44,342 bases of DNA from Caldifarciminota bacterium (GTDB taxonomy: Bacteria; Hydrothermota; Hydrothermia; LBFQ01; DSFT01), in the NCBI GenBank assembly GCA_025060695.1, contig JANXBH010000014.1:1-44342 (forward strand). The letters run 5' to 3'. Below are positions 34,371-42,947 of the stretch, one piece after another. The notes under the pieces were generated by a model that made no database searches, was not told where the DNA came from, and was given only the letters and a program-made list of their open reading frames with translations. Position 1 is the stretch's first letter; every line of letters starts with the position of its first letter. The translations under genes and the position numbers were made by a program.

Positions 34371-35537
34371 CTACTTCCTAAAGGATTCCATACCTGTTAA
34401 AAACTCGCCAAGTATTAAGGTATGAATTTCATATGTCCCCTCGTATGTCTCTACCGCTTCAAGATTCGTCATATGACGCATTATATGATAGTCTAACATT
34501 ATACCATTTGCACCTAATATTGACCTTGCCATTTCTGAAACAACTTTTGCAGCCCTTACATTATATCTCTTAGCATAAGAAATATGATAATGGGACAATT
34601 TTCCTTCTTTTTCAAGCTCAGCTATTCTATATGCTATCAAATTAGCATTTTGAGTGTAAGTTAAAATATCAGCTAATTTTTGCTGGGTTAACTGATAACT
34701 TGCTATTGGATTTGAGAACATTATTCTTTCCTTTGAATATTTTAGTGCTGTTTCAAGGCAAAACTGAGCTATTCCTACTGCACCCCAAGCTATACCAAAT
34801 CTTGCTTGGTTTAAACACATAAGAGGAGCCTTTAAACCTTCAGCAAAAGGAAGTCTATTTTCCTCAGGAACTTCAACATCATCTAAAATTACCTCCCCAG
34901 TATCAGATGCTCTTAGCGAAATTTTTCCTTTCATTTCCTTAGTTTTATAACCCATATCCCTTTCTACTATAAATCCTCTAATAATATTATCATCATCTTT
35001 TGCCCAAATTATTGCAATATCTGATATATTCGCATTAGTAATCCACATTTTAGTACCTCTTAAAATCCACTTATTTCCCTTTCTATACGCTCTTGTTTTC
35101 ATTGAAGATGGATCACTTCCTGCATCAGGCTCGGTAAGACCAAAACAACCAATAACTTCACAGCTTGCAAGTTTTGGAAGATACTTTTTTCTTTGATTCT
35201 CTGAACCAAATGTGAGTATTGGATACATTACAAGAGAAGTTTGAACACTTACAAAACTTCTAATACCTGAGTCTCCTCTTTCTAATTCTCTTGTTATAAT
35301 ACCATACGCAAGCTTATCAAAGCCTCCACCCCCATATTCAACGGGCATATAACTTCCTACAAGTCCAAGCTCAGCTATTTTGCTAATTAAACGTCTTGGA
35401 AACTTTCCATTTTCCCAATATTCTGAAATTATAGGTATTACTTCATTATCTACAAATTTTCTAACACTCTCTCTTAAAACCTTATATTCACTGGAAAGTT
35501 TTTCATCTAATAGGAAGAAATCTTCATATTTTAACAT
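34371..35537 (-). CDS. Acyl-CoA dehydrogenase, glutaryl-CoA dehydrogenase-like
   Basis: A 388-residue FAD enzyme. Family motifs include MPVEYGG, CFGLTEPDAGSD, MWITNA and QARFGIAWGAVG. The catalytic Glu sits in TYEGTYEIHTLILG (Glu366), the placement of glutaryl-CoA dehydrogenase. Arg93 in DSGIRSFVSVQTSLVMYPI matches the arginine that binds the glutaryl carboxylate in characterised enzymes. Glutaryl-CoA is therefore the best guess for the substrate, but no other lysine or benzoate catabolism gene is nearby. The start abuts an AT palindrome with no SD and is only 22 bases from the divergent TonB receptor. Confidence 0.85.
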   Translation of the reverse strand: MLKYEDFFLLDEKLSSEYKVLRESVRKFVDNEVIPIISEYWENGKFPRRLISKIAELGLVGSYMPVEYGGGGFDKLAYGIITRELERGDSGIRSFVSVQTSLVMYPILTFGSENQRKKYLPKLASCEVIGCFGLTEPDAGSDPSSMKTRAYRKGNKWILRGTKMWITNANISDIAIIWAKDDDNIIRGFIVERDMGYKTKEMKGKISLRASDTGEVILDDVEVPEENRLPFAEGLKAPLMCLNQARFGIAWGAVGIAQFCLETALKYSKERIMFSNPIASYQLTQQKLADILTYTQNANLIAYRIAELEKEGKLSHYHISYAKRYNVRAAKVVSEMARSILGANGIMLDYHIMRHMTNLEAVETYEGTYEIHTLILGEFLTGMESFRK

Positions 35538-35540
35538 AAG

Positions 35541-35553
35541 TTTAAAATTTTAA
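35541..35553. promoter_or_regulatory. Shared bidirectional promoter-like palindrome
   Basis: TTTAAAATTTTAA in a 22-base divergent gap. TAAAAT occurs on both strands and the two hexamers overlap at 35547-35548. Distances to the two ATGs are 9 and 11 bases. Neither gene has an SD site. Confidence 0.55.
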
Positions 35554-35559
35554 GGCACA

Positions 35560-37683
35560 ATGACGTTAATATTACTTAGTCAAACTTTAAGTATTATAGT
35601 AGTTGATGAAAATACGAGAGAACCTGTACCATATTGTGCAATTGAAATAGGTAATTTTGGTGGTTATTGTGATGAAAAGGGATTTTTTCAGATTAAATTA
35701 GAAAAAGGGAAATATAGAATAAAGGTTTCCTCTCTTGGATATGAGGATTATATAGAGGAGATAGAACTTAAAGGAAATGTTCAAATAAAGATTTATCTAA
35801 AACCAACTGGTATAAAATTATCAGAAATAGTTGTAAGTGCAAAAAAAGAAGCTTTTAAAAGGGACTTTTCAATAAATACTATACAAGAAATAGAAAAGTA
35901 TAGAACACTTCCTAGTCCATTTGAAAAAGACCTAATGCGAGTTATTCAAGTTCAGAGTGGTGTAGTATTTGTAAATGATTTTTCAGGAAGGTTTTCCGTA
36001 AGGGGCTCAGCACCATTTGAAAATTTAACTATTTTAGACGGTATGTTTTTATATAATCCTTATCATCTGGGTAGCTTTGTTTCTATATTTGATTTAGATG
36101 TTTTAAGTTCATTTCAATTTTTAAAAGGTGGCTATAGTGCAAAATATGGAAATGCAACAGGTTCTATAATTCATGCAAAAATTAGAGAAGGAGATTATAA
36201 AAACTATAAAAACTTATCAGTAATTAGCCCACTAACTACCAAGTTTTTACTTGAAGGACCAATCAGTAAATATAGTAGTTATATTCTAAGTTTTAGAAGA
36301 ACTTACATTCAAGAGTTTGCAAGACTATTTAACTTTGACTTACCTTATTACTTTTTTGATATTACAGGAAAAGTTTCTTATAATTTTTCGGATATTACAA
36401 ACCTTGGTATTTCATTTATAAATAGCGAAGATAATTTAAATTTTTCAAATATTGTATCTTCAAACTGGGGAAACAGAGGAATTAGTCTAAACTATAAAAC
36501 ATTTTGGAGGAACTATCTTCTAAATAGTTATATTTCTTATACCAAAAATTTTATAGATTTTCAATTATTTACGGGTGCTTTCGCTGTAAAGAATGAATTC
36601 GGTGTTTTAGCTAATAGACTGGATTTTGAATATATTACAAGTAGCTGGAATATAAACTTAGGATTTGACTTAGCGTTTATTAATGGCTACTACAGAAGTA
36701 ATATATTTGGCATTAAGATAAATAGAGAAGGTACCCCTTCTATTATTTCTACATTTTTTGATATAAAGCGAGAATTTAACAAACTTAGCCTAAATTTTGG
36801 GACAAGATTAAACTACTATAGACTTTCCGGATACTACTTTAAGGAAGATATATCGTTTGAACCAAGGTTTCAAGTAAAGTACTTTTTAAGTAATGTATTA
36901 GCATTGAAATCAGCATTGGGAATATACAATCAATACGCAGTTGGATTTTCAACAAACAATTTACAAATATCTTCCTTCTATTTTTGGGTACCCATATTTG
37001 AAAACTTATCACCCATAAAAACACCACATATAATCTTTGGAGTGGAAGGTATACCAAAAATTGGAAATTTTGAAATTACACTATTTTTAAAACCCTACTT
37101 TAATACAGTAGAACTAAATCCAAACATAGCAGATATTAATAATGTAGATAAGGAACTTTTAAAAAATGCAAAGGCAATTTCTTATGGTATGGATATATGG
37201 TTTGAAAATAGAAACTTAGAATTTTCTTATACTCTAAGTTTTGCATATAGTAAGCTTGAAACTGATAGCTTATGGTATAGAACAAGTTATGATAAGAGAC
37301 ACGTGCTAAACATCGTTTTAAAGAGAGGTCTTTTTAATGGAGAAATTGGAACCAAGCTTACTTATGCAAGTGGTAGTCCATATACTGATATTTTAGCAAG
37401 ATATATAGTAGCAAGTGTATATCCAGATGGAGGTTTAGAGTTTCCATTCTGGTACGAAGTATATAGTCCAAGAAATAGTTTAACACTTCCACCATATAGA
37501 AGAATAGATGTTTACTATGAGAAAAAGTATAAGAATGTGGAATTTGGTCTTGGAGTTATAAATATTATGAACTTTAAAAATCTTTTTGTTAGTTTCTATG
37601 ACTATTCAAAAAATCCACCAATAAAGACAGAAATAAATCAACTTCCAATTTTGCCCTATTTTACGATAAGATCGGTGTTTTAG
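35560..37683 (+). CDS. TonB-dependent receptor with carboxypeptidase-regulatory-like N-domain
   Basis: A 707-residue outer-membrane protein. A very short non-basic signal (MTLILLSQ) precedes a CarboxypepD_reg-like domain (SIIVVDENTREPVPYCAIEI to IKIYLKPT), then a plug (IQVQSGVVFVNDFSGRFSVRG, FLKGGYSAKYGNATGSIIH) and a barrel with many alternating strands ending LPYFTIRSVF. It is about two thirds the size of the receptor at 15334-18591 and not in an operon with secreted partners. The ATG follows the shared palindrome by 11 bases from TAAAAT and has no SD. Its stop overlaps the convergent transporter gene by 4 bases. Ligand unknown. Confidence 0.85.
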   Translation: MTLILLSQTLSIIVVDENTREPVPYCAIEIGNFGGYCDEKGFFQIKLEKGKYRIKVSSLGYEDYIEEIELKGNVQIKIYLKPTGIKLSEIVVSAKKEAFKRDFSINTIQEIEKYRTLPSPFEKDLMRVIQVQSGVVFVNDFSGRFSVRGSAPFENLTILDGMFLYNPYHLGSFVSIFDLDVLSSFQFLKGGYSAKYGNATGSIIHAKIREGDYKNYKNLSVISPLTTKFLLEGPISKYSSYILSFRRTYIQEFARLFNFDLPYYFFDITGKVSYNFSDITNLGISFINSEDNLNFSNIVSSNWGNRGISLNYKTFWRNYLLNSYISYTKNFIDFQLFTGAFAVKNEFGVLANRLDFEYITSSWNINLGFDLAFINGYYRSNIFGIKINREGTPSIISTFFDIKREFNKLSLNFGTRLNYYRLSGYYFKEDISFEPRFQVKYFLSNVLALKSALGIYNQYAVGFSTNNLQISSFYFWVPIFENLSPIKTPHIIFGVEGIPKIGNFEITLFLKPYFNTVELNPNIADINNVDKELLKNAKAISYGMDIWFENRNLEFSYTLSFAYSKLETDSLWYRTSYDKRHVLNIVLKRGLFNGEIGTKLTYASGSPYTDILARYIVASVYPDGGLEFPFWYEVYSPRNSLTLPPYRRIDVYYEKKYKNVEFGLGVINIMNFKNLFVSFYDYSKNPPIKTEINQLPILPYFTIRSVF

Positions 37684-38984
37684 GGTGAGAAATTATATGT
37701 AATAAGAATATTTAAGATAACAGAAATTAAATCTAAAAATACACCATATTTTACCATCTCTTTAAAACTAACAAATCCTAAAGAGTAGGCAAGCATATTT
37801 GATGGGGTTCCTATAGGCATCATAAATCCTGTGGAAGAACCAATAGCAATTACCGCAGAAAGTCCTGAAACTTTTAGGTTTAAACTACGAGCCATTTCTA
37901 TAGAAATGGGTATTAATAGAGAAGCTGTAGATGTATTAGAAGATATTTCCGTTATCAAAAGAGTAATAATTGCCATAGTTATTAATACGATAAGTGGTGA
38001 AAGCCCAAGATTTACTACTGTATTTTCTATAATTTCTGATTTCATCAACATTTGAGAAAGTGCAAAACCACCACCGAATACAAATAGTGTATCCCAATGA
38101 ATTTTCCTAATATCTTCTAAGTCAACTATTTTAAATACTACTAAAAAGATGGAAGATATCAAAATAATAGTCGTTTCATCAAGAAATTTAAAGTAAGATG
38201 AAAAAATCCACAAGAAAATAGTAAAAATAAAGACCATAAGAGTAATCTTTCCTTCTTTTGAAAGTTTTTGATAACTTATTTCTATATCAACTTTCTTAAA
38301 ACCTATACGAAAAACGTTAATTGCAAAAAGTATAAAAATGAACTCCAAGGTAAGTGCATAGGGAAAAGCAAATTTAAACCAAGACCAAAAGCTTACTTCA
38401 ATATTTAAATTTTTCATCATACCCGCATATATCATATTAGGAGGAGTTCCAACTAAAGTAGAAATTCCGCCAATATTTGAAGAATACGCGGAAGATAATG
38501 CCAAAACCTTCGTTAGATTGCTTCTTGGGATTGGGGATATAATAGAAAGTGCAATAAGGGTAGCGGATGTATTCGTTATCCACATAGATAGGAAAAACAC
38601 TGTAAGAGAAAATCCTAAAAACATACCAAGTTCATTTTTTGGAAATAGCCTTAATAATAAGTTCAGTAAGAATAGATGAACATTATGTTTTTCAATAGCT
38701 TTTGCCAAAATAAAACATCCTAAAAATAAAAATATAACTGGTTCCGCATAACTTTTAGATATTTCTTTCATAGGTATATACCCTGATATAGAAGATACAA
38801 CAAGAGGAATAAATGAAGTTATTATAAGTGGGACTGCTTCGAATATCCACCAAAGTGCCACCCAAAAGATTGTCCCTAAAACAATCTTAACATGAAATTC
38901 AATAGGAAGAAGTTGAAAAGCTAAAAATCCAATAGGACCAATAAAGATTATAAGAATGTCAAAAATACCTCTTTCTTTCCTCAT
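37680..38984 (-). CDS. SLC13/DASS family anion (dicarboxylate or sulfate) sodium symporter
   Basis: A 434-residue membrane protein with about 11 helices. The family's two Ser-Asn-Thr-type motifs are visible: SMWITNTSATLIAL in the first half and EISSNTSTASLLIPI in the second. Each is followed by the helix-hairpin motif with TPPNMIYAG and GTPSNMLAYSLG. These form the sodium and substrate sites in VcINDY-type transporters. It imports di- or tricarboxylates, or sulfate, with sodium. The gene overlaps rpe by 26 bases, so it is translated from the same message. Confidence 0.88.
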   Translation of the reverse strand: MRKERGIFDILIIFIGPIGFLAFQLLPIEFHVKIVLGTIFWVALWWIFEAVPLIITSFIPLVVSSISGYIPMKEISKSYAEPVIFLFLGCFILAKAIEKHNVHLFLLNLLLRLFPKNELGMFLGFSLTVFFLSMWITNTSATLIALSIISPIPRSNLTKVLALSSAYSSNIGGISTLVGTPPNMIYAGMMKNLNIEVSFWSWFKFAFPYALTLEFIFILFAINVFRIGFKKVDIEISYQKLSKEGKITLMVFIFTIFLWIFSSYFKFLDETTIILISSIFLVVFKIVDLEDIRKIHWDTLFVFGGGFALSQMLMKSEIIENTVVNLGLSPLIVLITMAIITLLITEISSNTSTASLLIPISIEMARSLNLKVSGLSAVIAIGSSTGFMMPIGTPSNMLAYSLGFVSFKEMVKYGVFLDLISVILNILITYNFSP

Positions 38985-39588
38985 AACTCAAACTAAAAAA
39001 GGCTTTTCCCATTACAACTCTATCTACGTTCATTTTTTTTAGTTTTTCTAAGTTTTTAAAATTTACACCGCCATCTACAGTAATTTTAAAAGAAAGACTA
39101 TTTTTTATTCTAATTTCATTTAAAAAGTCCAATTTCCATAGAACTTCCTCTATCATCTCCTGGCCTGCAAAACCGGGATTAACAGTCATAACTATAACTT
39201 GTTCTATATCTTCAAGAAAAGGTAATGCATACTTAGGATCAGTTTCTGGATTTATCACTATACCAATACTATACCCATTTTCCCTTGAAATTTTAATACA
39301 TTCAAATGCTTCTTTTCCTAATTCTATGTGAACATCTACAATATTAGAGCATTCATAAAATTTTAATAAGTACTTTGATGGATTTTTTATCATTAAATGC
39401 GTATCTAAAATAAGAGCGGTCATTGACCTAATGGCACATACAATTGGCATCCCAAATGTTAAATTATCTACAAAATGTCCGTCCATTACGTCTAAATGAA
39501 TATATTTCAAATTGCACTCTTCTATACTTTTAATTTCCTCCCTTAACTTGGTAAAATCGCAGGCAATTATAGAGGGTAAAACTTCCAC
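38959..39588 (-). CDS. rpe: Ribulose-phosphate 3-epimerase
   Basis: A 209-residue TIM barrel that interconverts ribulose 5-phosphate and xylulose 5-phosphate. Metal and catalytic residues are visible: LPSIIACDF (Ser6, Asp11), HLDVMDGHF (His31, Asp33), THLMI (His64), MTVNPGFAGQ and TVDGGV. The start is GTG at 39588, directly after a TTTTAAAATTTAAAA motif with no SD. It has its own promoter despite lying close behind truA. Its end overlaps the next gene by 26 bases. Confidence 0.95.
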   Translation of the reverse strand: MEVLPSIIACDFTKLREEIKSIEECNLKYIHLDVMDGHFVDNLTFGMPIVCAIRSMTALILDTHLMIKNPSKYLLKFYECSNIVDVHIELGKEAFECIKISRENGYSIGIVINPETDPKYALPFLEDIEQVIVMTVNPGFAGQEMIEEVLWKLDFLNEIRIKNSLSFKITVDGGVNFKNLEKLKKMNVDRVVMGKAFFSLSYEERKRYF

Positions 39589-39603
39589 TTTTAAATTTTA
39601 AAA
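39589..39603 (-). promoter_or_regulatory. Promoter-like motif of rpe
   Basis: On the minus strand TTTTAAAATTTAAAA abuts the GTG; TAAAAT is 6 bases upstream. It is in the 17-base gap after truA. No SD site is present. Confidence 0.45.
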
Positions 39604-39605
39604 TC

Positions 39606-40328
39606 TTAGTAAAATACTTTCATTAAAGTTAAACCTTGTGGAGGCACTACATATGGAATAAATTCCTTCTTAGAATCAAGAATGTTAATAATATCCTCCT
39701 TGGTAAGTTTATCTATGCTATATAGAATCATAAGACCCACTATGGACCTTACCATTTTATACAAAAATCTATCAGAAAGGATAAAGTAATCGTAATAAAT
39801 TTCATTATTTAGCCAGCTTGAGCTAATTACATTACAAACCCCGTTTTTTTCAGTCTTTGCAGAAATATTTCTAAAATCCCTTTTTCCAATAAACACTCTT
39901 TCTATTTCCTTTAATTTTCCAAAATCAATCCTATATTTTGGGAAAAATCCATATCTTAAAAGCAAAGGAGAAGGATAAGTTAGTATTCTATAGCAATATA
40001 GCTTATACTTTGCACTATATCTTGCATGAAAACTATTATTGACTAATTCTACACTTTTTACAAAAACATCACTACTACTTAGTCCATTTATTGCATCCTT
40101 AAGCCTGCTAATATCTAATTTTAACTTCCCTTTAACTTTTACATTGCATACATAATTTAGAGCATGAACTCCCCTATCAGTTCTACAGCATCCAATAACT
40201 TTAAAATCTCCATCTATTATTTTACTTAATGCATTTTCAATTTCACCTTGAACTGTTCTTTTATTTCCTTGTCTTTGCCAACCATAAAAATCCGTCCCAT
40301 CAAATTCTAAAACCAATTTTATATTCAT
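39606..40328 (-). CDS. truA: tRNA pseudouridine(38-40) synthase
   Basis: A 240-residue protein of the TruA family, which modifies uridines 38-40 of the anticodon arm. It has the start LVLEFDGTDFYGWQRQ, the catalytic Asp51 in CCRTDRGVHAL and the SFHARYSAKYKLYCYRI motif, then DRFLYKMVRSIVG and an ending VPPQGLTLMKVFY. The length is a little under the E. coli enzyme (270). It begins 1 base after the PorV-like gene, so it is co-transcribed. Confidence 0.95.
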   Translation of the reverse strand: MNIKLVLEFDGTDFYGWQRQGNKRTVQGEIENALSKIIDGDFKVIGCCRTDRGVHALNYVCNVKVKGKLKLDISRLKDAINGLSSSDVFVKSVELVNNSFHARYSAKYKLYCYRILTYPSPLLLRYGFFPKYRIDFGKLKEIERVFIGKRDFRNISAKTEKNGVCNVISSSWLNNEIYYDYFILSDRFLYKMVRSIVGLMILYSIDKLTKEDIINILDSKKEFIPYVVPPQGLTLMKVFY

Positions 40329-41186
40329 TTAAAAACTAACATACAAACTAGTTCTATGAGTTAATCCTAAATCCCTATGATAAAAACTTCCATAATCTAT
40401 TGAATAATTTTTGTATTTTATACCAAATCCAAACGAAGGTCTTGCACCCTTAAATCCACCTCTTATACTAACAATACCTAAGTTATACTCCAAACCAATA
40501 CTAAATCCTATAGAAAATCTATTTAAACTAATTAGCCTATCAAATTCTCTGCTTTCAAGTGTTGTGAAATCAAAACTTGAAGAAATAAGAAAGTTTTTGT
40601 AATTTATTGAAGAAGATAGGATAATCAAAGGAGGAATAAACTCTAAGGACTTACTATTCCAATATAAAAGCGATGGCACAAAGTCCTTAAAAATTATGGA
40701 AAAATTTTTAAAATTGGTAGACAAGTCAAAACCAATACCAAGAGCCATATACTTTGAAATACCTTGATATAGAAGCTTTGCACTTACACCAAAATTCTTC
40801 AATGCTATAGAAAAATATAGAGCGCTTGCAATGTAGTTTTCAACAGAACTAACGTATGGTCTATTATCAGAAGATGGAGGTCTTGATGTATCTGGTAAAG
40901 AAGTTAGTTCTATATTATCAGTTAAAACCAAATATAAACCAACTCCATATGGTCTATTTTTAAATTTATACGATATAGCACTTGCGCTTATACCTTCGTA
41001 TAGAAGCCCAAATCCAAAAAACAAACTTTCATCTATGCTATTTATATTGAAAGGATTATAAAATATAGAAGATGCACTATTTACATTGTAGTATGAAGAA
41101 CCAAGACCTATATTTCTTGCATCTAATTCTACTCTATAGACTTCTCCTGAAAAGTTTAAGAATTGAGAAATAAAAAAAATTAGCAT
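40329..41186 (-). CDS. PorV/PorQ-like outer-membrane barrel protein, second paralogue
   Basis: A 285-residue protein with the PorV-family opening VELDARNIGLGSSYYNVNSASSIFYNPFNIN, then a series of beta strands ending with an aromatic residue (LYVSF). The export signal is very short and non-basic (MLIFFISQFLN). It overlaps the secG stop by 1 base and precedes truA by 0 bases, so an outer-membrane protein is encoded between a translocase subunit and a tRNA enzyme. It may be a second T9SS shuttle or an unrelated barrel of the same family. Confidence 0.72.
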   Translation of the reverse strand: MLIFFISQFLNFSGEVYRVELDARNIGLGSSYYNVNSASSIFYNPFNINSIDESLFFGFGLLYEGISASAISYKFKNRPYGVGLYLVLTDNIELTSLPDTSRPPSSDNRPYVSSVENYIASALYFSIALKNFGVSAKLLYQGISKYMALGIGFDLSTNFKNFSIIFKDFVPSLLYWNSKSLEFIPPLIILSSSINYKNFLISSSFDFTTLESREFDRLISLNRFSIGFSIGLEYNLGIVSIRGGFKGARPSFGFGIKYKNYSIDYGSFYHRDLGLTHRTSLYVSF

Positions 41187-41500
41187 TATTTTTTAGGTTG
41201 TTGAGGTTGAACTGGTAATTGTTTCATAATATCTCCTTTTTTAATTGCTTCCTCAATTGCTGAGCCACTTGTAGCAGGTCTATTGATTAATGAAAGTATA
41301 AATGAAAGTATCATAAAAGCTGCACCAATGCCTGCGGTTAATTTTGTAAAGAATGTGACTGTTCCTTTTGGACCAAATACAGTTTCCGCACTCCCAAGAA
41401 AGCTTCCAAGTCCTGCACTCCTTGGCTGTTGTATCATTATAATTAAAATCATGAATATTACCAAAATAACAAATATAAAGAGCAAAAACCCATATAGCAT
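41186..41500 (-). CDS. secG: Preprotein translocase subunit SecG
   Basis: A 104-residue protein with two transmembrane helices separated by the SecG loop: MIQQPRSAGLGSFLGSAETVFG followed by KGTVTFFTKLTAGIGAAFM. The Pro-rich tail PVQPQQPKK is typical. It assists SecYE in protein export. The start ATG has no SD and follows TAAACT by 9 bases, so it heads the secG, PorV-like, truA transcript. It is divergent from coaD with 34 bases between. Confidence 0.93.
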   Translation of the reverse strand: MLYGFLLFIFVILVIFMILIIMIQQPRSAGLGSFLGSAETVFGPKGTVTFFTKLTAGIGAAFMILSFILSLINRPATSGSAIEEAIKKGDIMKQLPVQPQQPKK

Positions 41501-41505
41501 AGTTA

Positions 41506-41529
41506 TTAAAGTTTAAAGCATTAAAATTT
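41506..41529. promoter_or_regulatory. Divergent promoter-like motifs of secG and coaD
   Basis: TTAAAGTTTAAAG (41506-41518) reads CTTTAAACTTTAA toward secG, 9 bases from its ATG. TTAAAATTT (41521-41529) points to coaD, with TAAAAT 7 bases from its TTG start. Neither gene has an SD site. Confidence 0.4.
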
Positions 41530-41534
41530 CGGTT

Positions 41535-42017
41535 TTGAGAAAAGCAATTTATCCAGGTTCATTTGACCCTATTACAAACGGACATATAGATATTATAAAA
41601 AGAGCAGTAAAACTATTTGATGCGGTAATTATAGCAATAGCTCAGCCAAGACACAAAAAACCACTATTTAGCTTAGAAGAGAGAATATATCTTGCAAGGG
41701 AAAGTTTAAAAAACATAAGTAATATAGAAATTATGAGCTTCGATGGACTTTTAGTAGAATTTTGTAGGAAGTTAAATATAGATATTGTAATAAGAGGAAT
41801 TAGAGCAGTTTCAGATTTAGACTATGAATTTCAAATAGCATGGATGAATAGGAAACTATATAGCAACATTGAAACGATTTTTCTAATGCCATCAGAAGAA
41901 TATTTCTTTCTATCTTCAAGTTTAGTAAAAGAAGTTGCAATGTTAAAAGGAAATATAGATAATCTTGTCCCCAAGGTTGTAAAAGAAGCATTAATAAAGA
42001 AACTTAATTTAGGATAA
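41535..42017 (+). CDS. coaD: Phosphopantetheine adenylyltransferase
   Basis: A 160-residue nucleotidyltransferase that makes dephospho-CoA from 4'-phosphopantetheine and ATP. Motifs: AIYPGSFDPITNGH (TNGH at 14-17), VIRGIRAVSDLDYEFQ and FLSSSLVKEVA, all diagnostic for CoaD. The start is TTG; the family begins within a few residues of AIYPG, so no other start fits. It has no SD and is close behind a TAAAAT element, so a leaderless TTG-initiated message is implied. Its end overlaps the convergent malate dehydrogenase gene by 9 bases. Confidence 0.95.
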   Translation: MRKAIYPGSFDPITNGHIDIIKRAVKLFDAVIIAIAQPRHKKPLFSLEERIYLARESLKNISNIEIMSFDGLLVEFCRKLNIDIVIRGIRAVSDLDYEFQIAWMNRKLYSNIETIFLMPSEEYFFLSSSLVKEVAMLKGNIDNLVPKVVKEALIKKLNLG

Positions 42018-42941
42018 AAATCTATCTACTACTAATTGAAGTTCTTTAATATGTTTTGCACAATTATTTAAAAGCTCCATTTCCCTTTCGTCTAAATCAA
42101 GTTCTACAATTTTCTCTATACCATTTTTCCCAAGTACTATAGGCAAACCTATCACAACGTCGTTTAATTTATACTCACCTTTTGTATAAACACTTGCACT
42201 AATAAGCTTTTTAATATCCTTTATTATAATTTCTGCCATATATCCAGCAGCATCACCGGGTGCAAAAAATGCTGAAGTCCCCATTATTTGAACTATTTCT
42301 CCACCCGCATATTTTGTTTTATTTACTATTTCGTCTATATCACTTTCACTTAGTAATTTCGTAATTGAAATACCATTTACAGTTGTATATCTTACAAGAG
42401 GGACCATGTCATCACCATGTGTCCCAAGGACTAAACCTTGAACTTCATATGGTAAAACATTTAACTTTTGAGATACAAAATATGCAAGTCTTGAACTATC
42501 TAATACACCCGCTTGTCCAATTACTCTTTCTCTTTCAAATCCAAGAATTTTATATGCTGCATATGTCATTGCATCAAGAGGATTAGTTACTACTATTACT
42601 ATTGAGTTTTTTGCATATATCTTAATTTTCTCGCTTATATCTTTAATAATTTTAAAATTTACCTCTATTAAATCGTCTCTTGACATTCCGGGTTTTCTTG
42701 GAACACCCGCAGTTATTATTACAACATCAGAATCAGCAATATCTTCGTAATTATTTGAACCTTTTATCTTTCCTGAAAATCCTATTATCTGACTTGCCTG
42801 AGCTAAATCTAAAGCCTTTCCCCTTGCTATTCCTTCTACTATGTCAATTAAGACTATATCAGCTAAATCTTTATATAATAAATATCTTGCAGCTTCCGCA
42901 CCAACATTCCCTGCCCCTATGATAGAAACTTTATATCTCAT
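42009..42941 (-). CDS. mdh: Malate dehydrogenase (LDH-like type)
   Basis: A 310-residue NAD-dependent dehydrogenase. The Rossmann motif GAGNVG (9-14) is followed by Asp33 at the end of the second strand, which favours NAD. Substrate residues Arg82 and Arg88 in VPRKPGMSRDD mark malate rather than lactate, with Arg151 and His175 in LGTHGDD as the catalytic pair partner. It interconverts malate and oxaloacetate. The ATG lies 6 bases after the 3' end of tRNA-Asp with no SD, so the two are transcribed together. Confidence 0.93.
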   Translation of the reverse strand: MRYKVSIIGAGNVGAEAARYLLYKDLADIVLIDIVEGIARGKALDLAQASQIIGFSGKIKGSNNYEDIADSDVVIITAGVPRKPGMSRDDLIEVNFKIIKDISEKIKIYAKNSIVIVVTNPLDAMTYAAYKILGFERERVIGQAGVLDSSRLAYFVSQKLNVLPYEVQGLVLGTHGDDMVPLVRYTTVNGISITKLLSESDIDEIVNKTKYAGGEIVQIMGTSAFFAPGDAAGYMAEIIIKDIKKLISASVYTKGEYKLNDVVIGLPIVLGKNGIEKIVELDLDEREMELLNNCAKHIKELQLVVDRFLS

Positions 42942-42947
42942 TAAAAA

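Noticed and set aside
42649-42660. TTTTAAAATTTA inside the mdh coding region
   Set aside because: It matches about half the palindrome and lies within a conserved gene with no start nearby. I take it as chance in AT-rich sequence, and it shows that the short core alone is not diagnostic.
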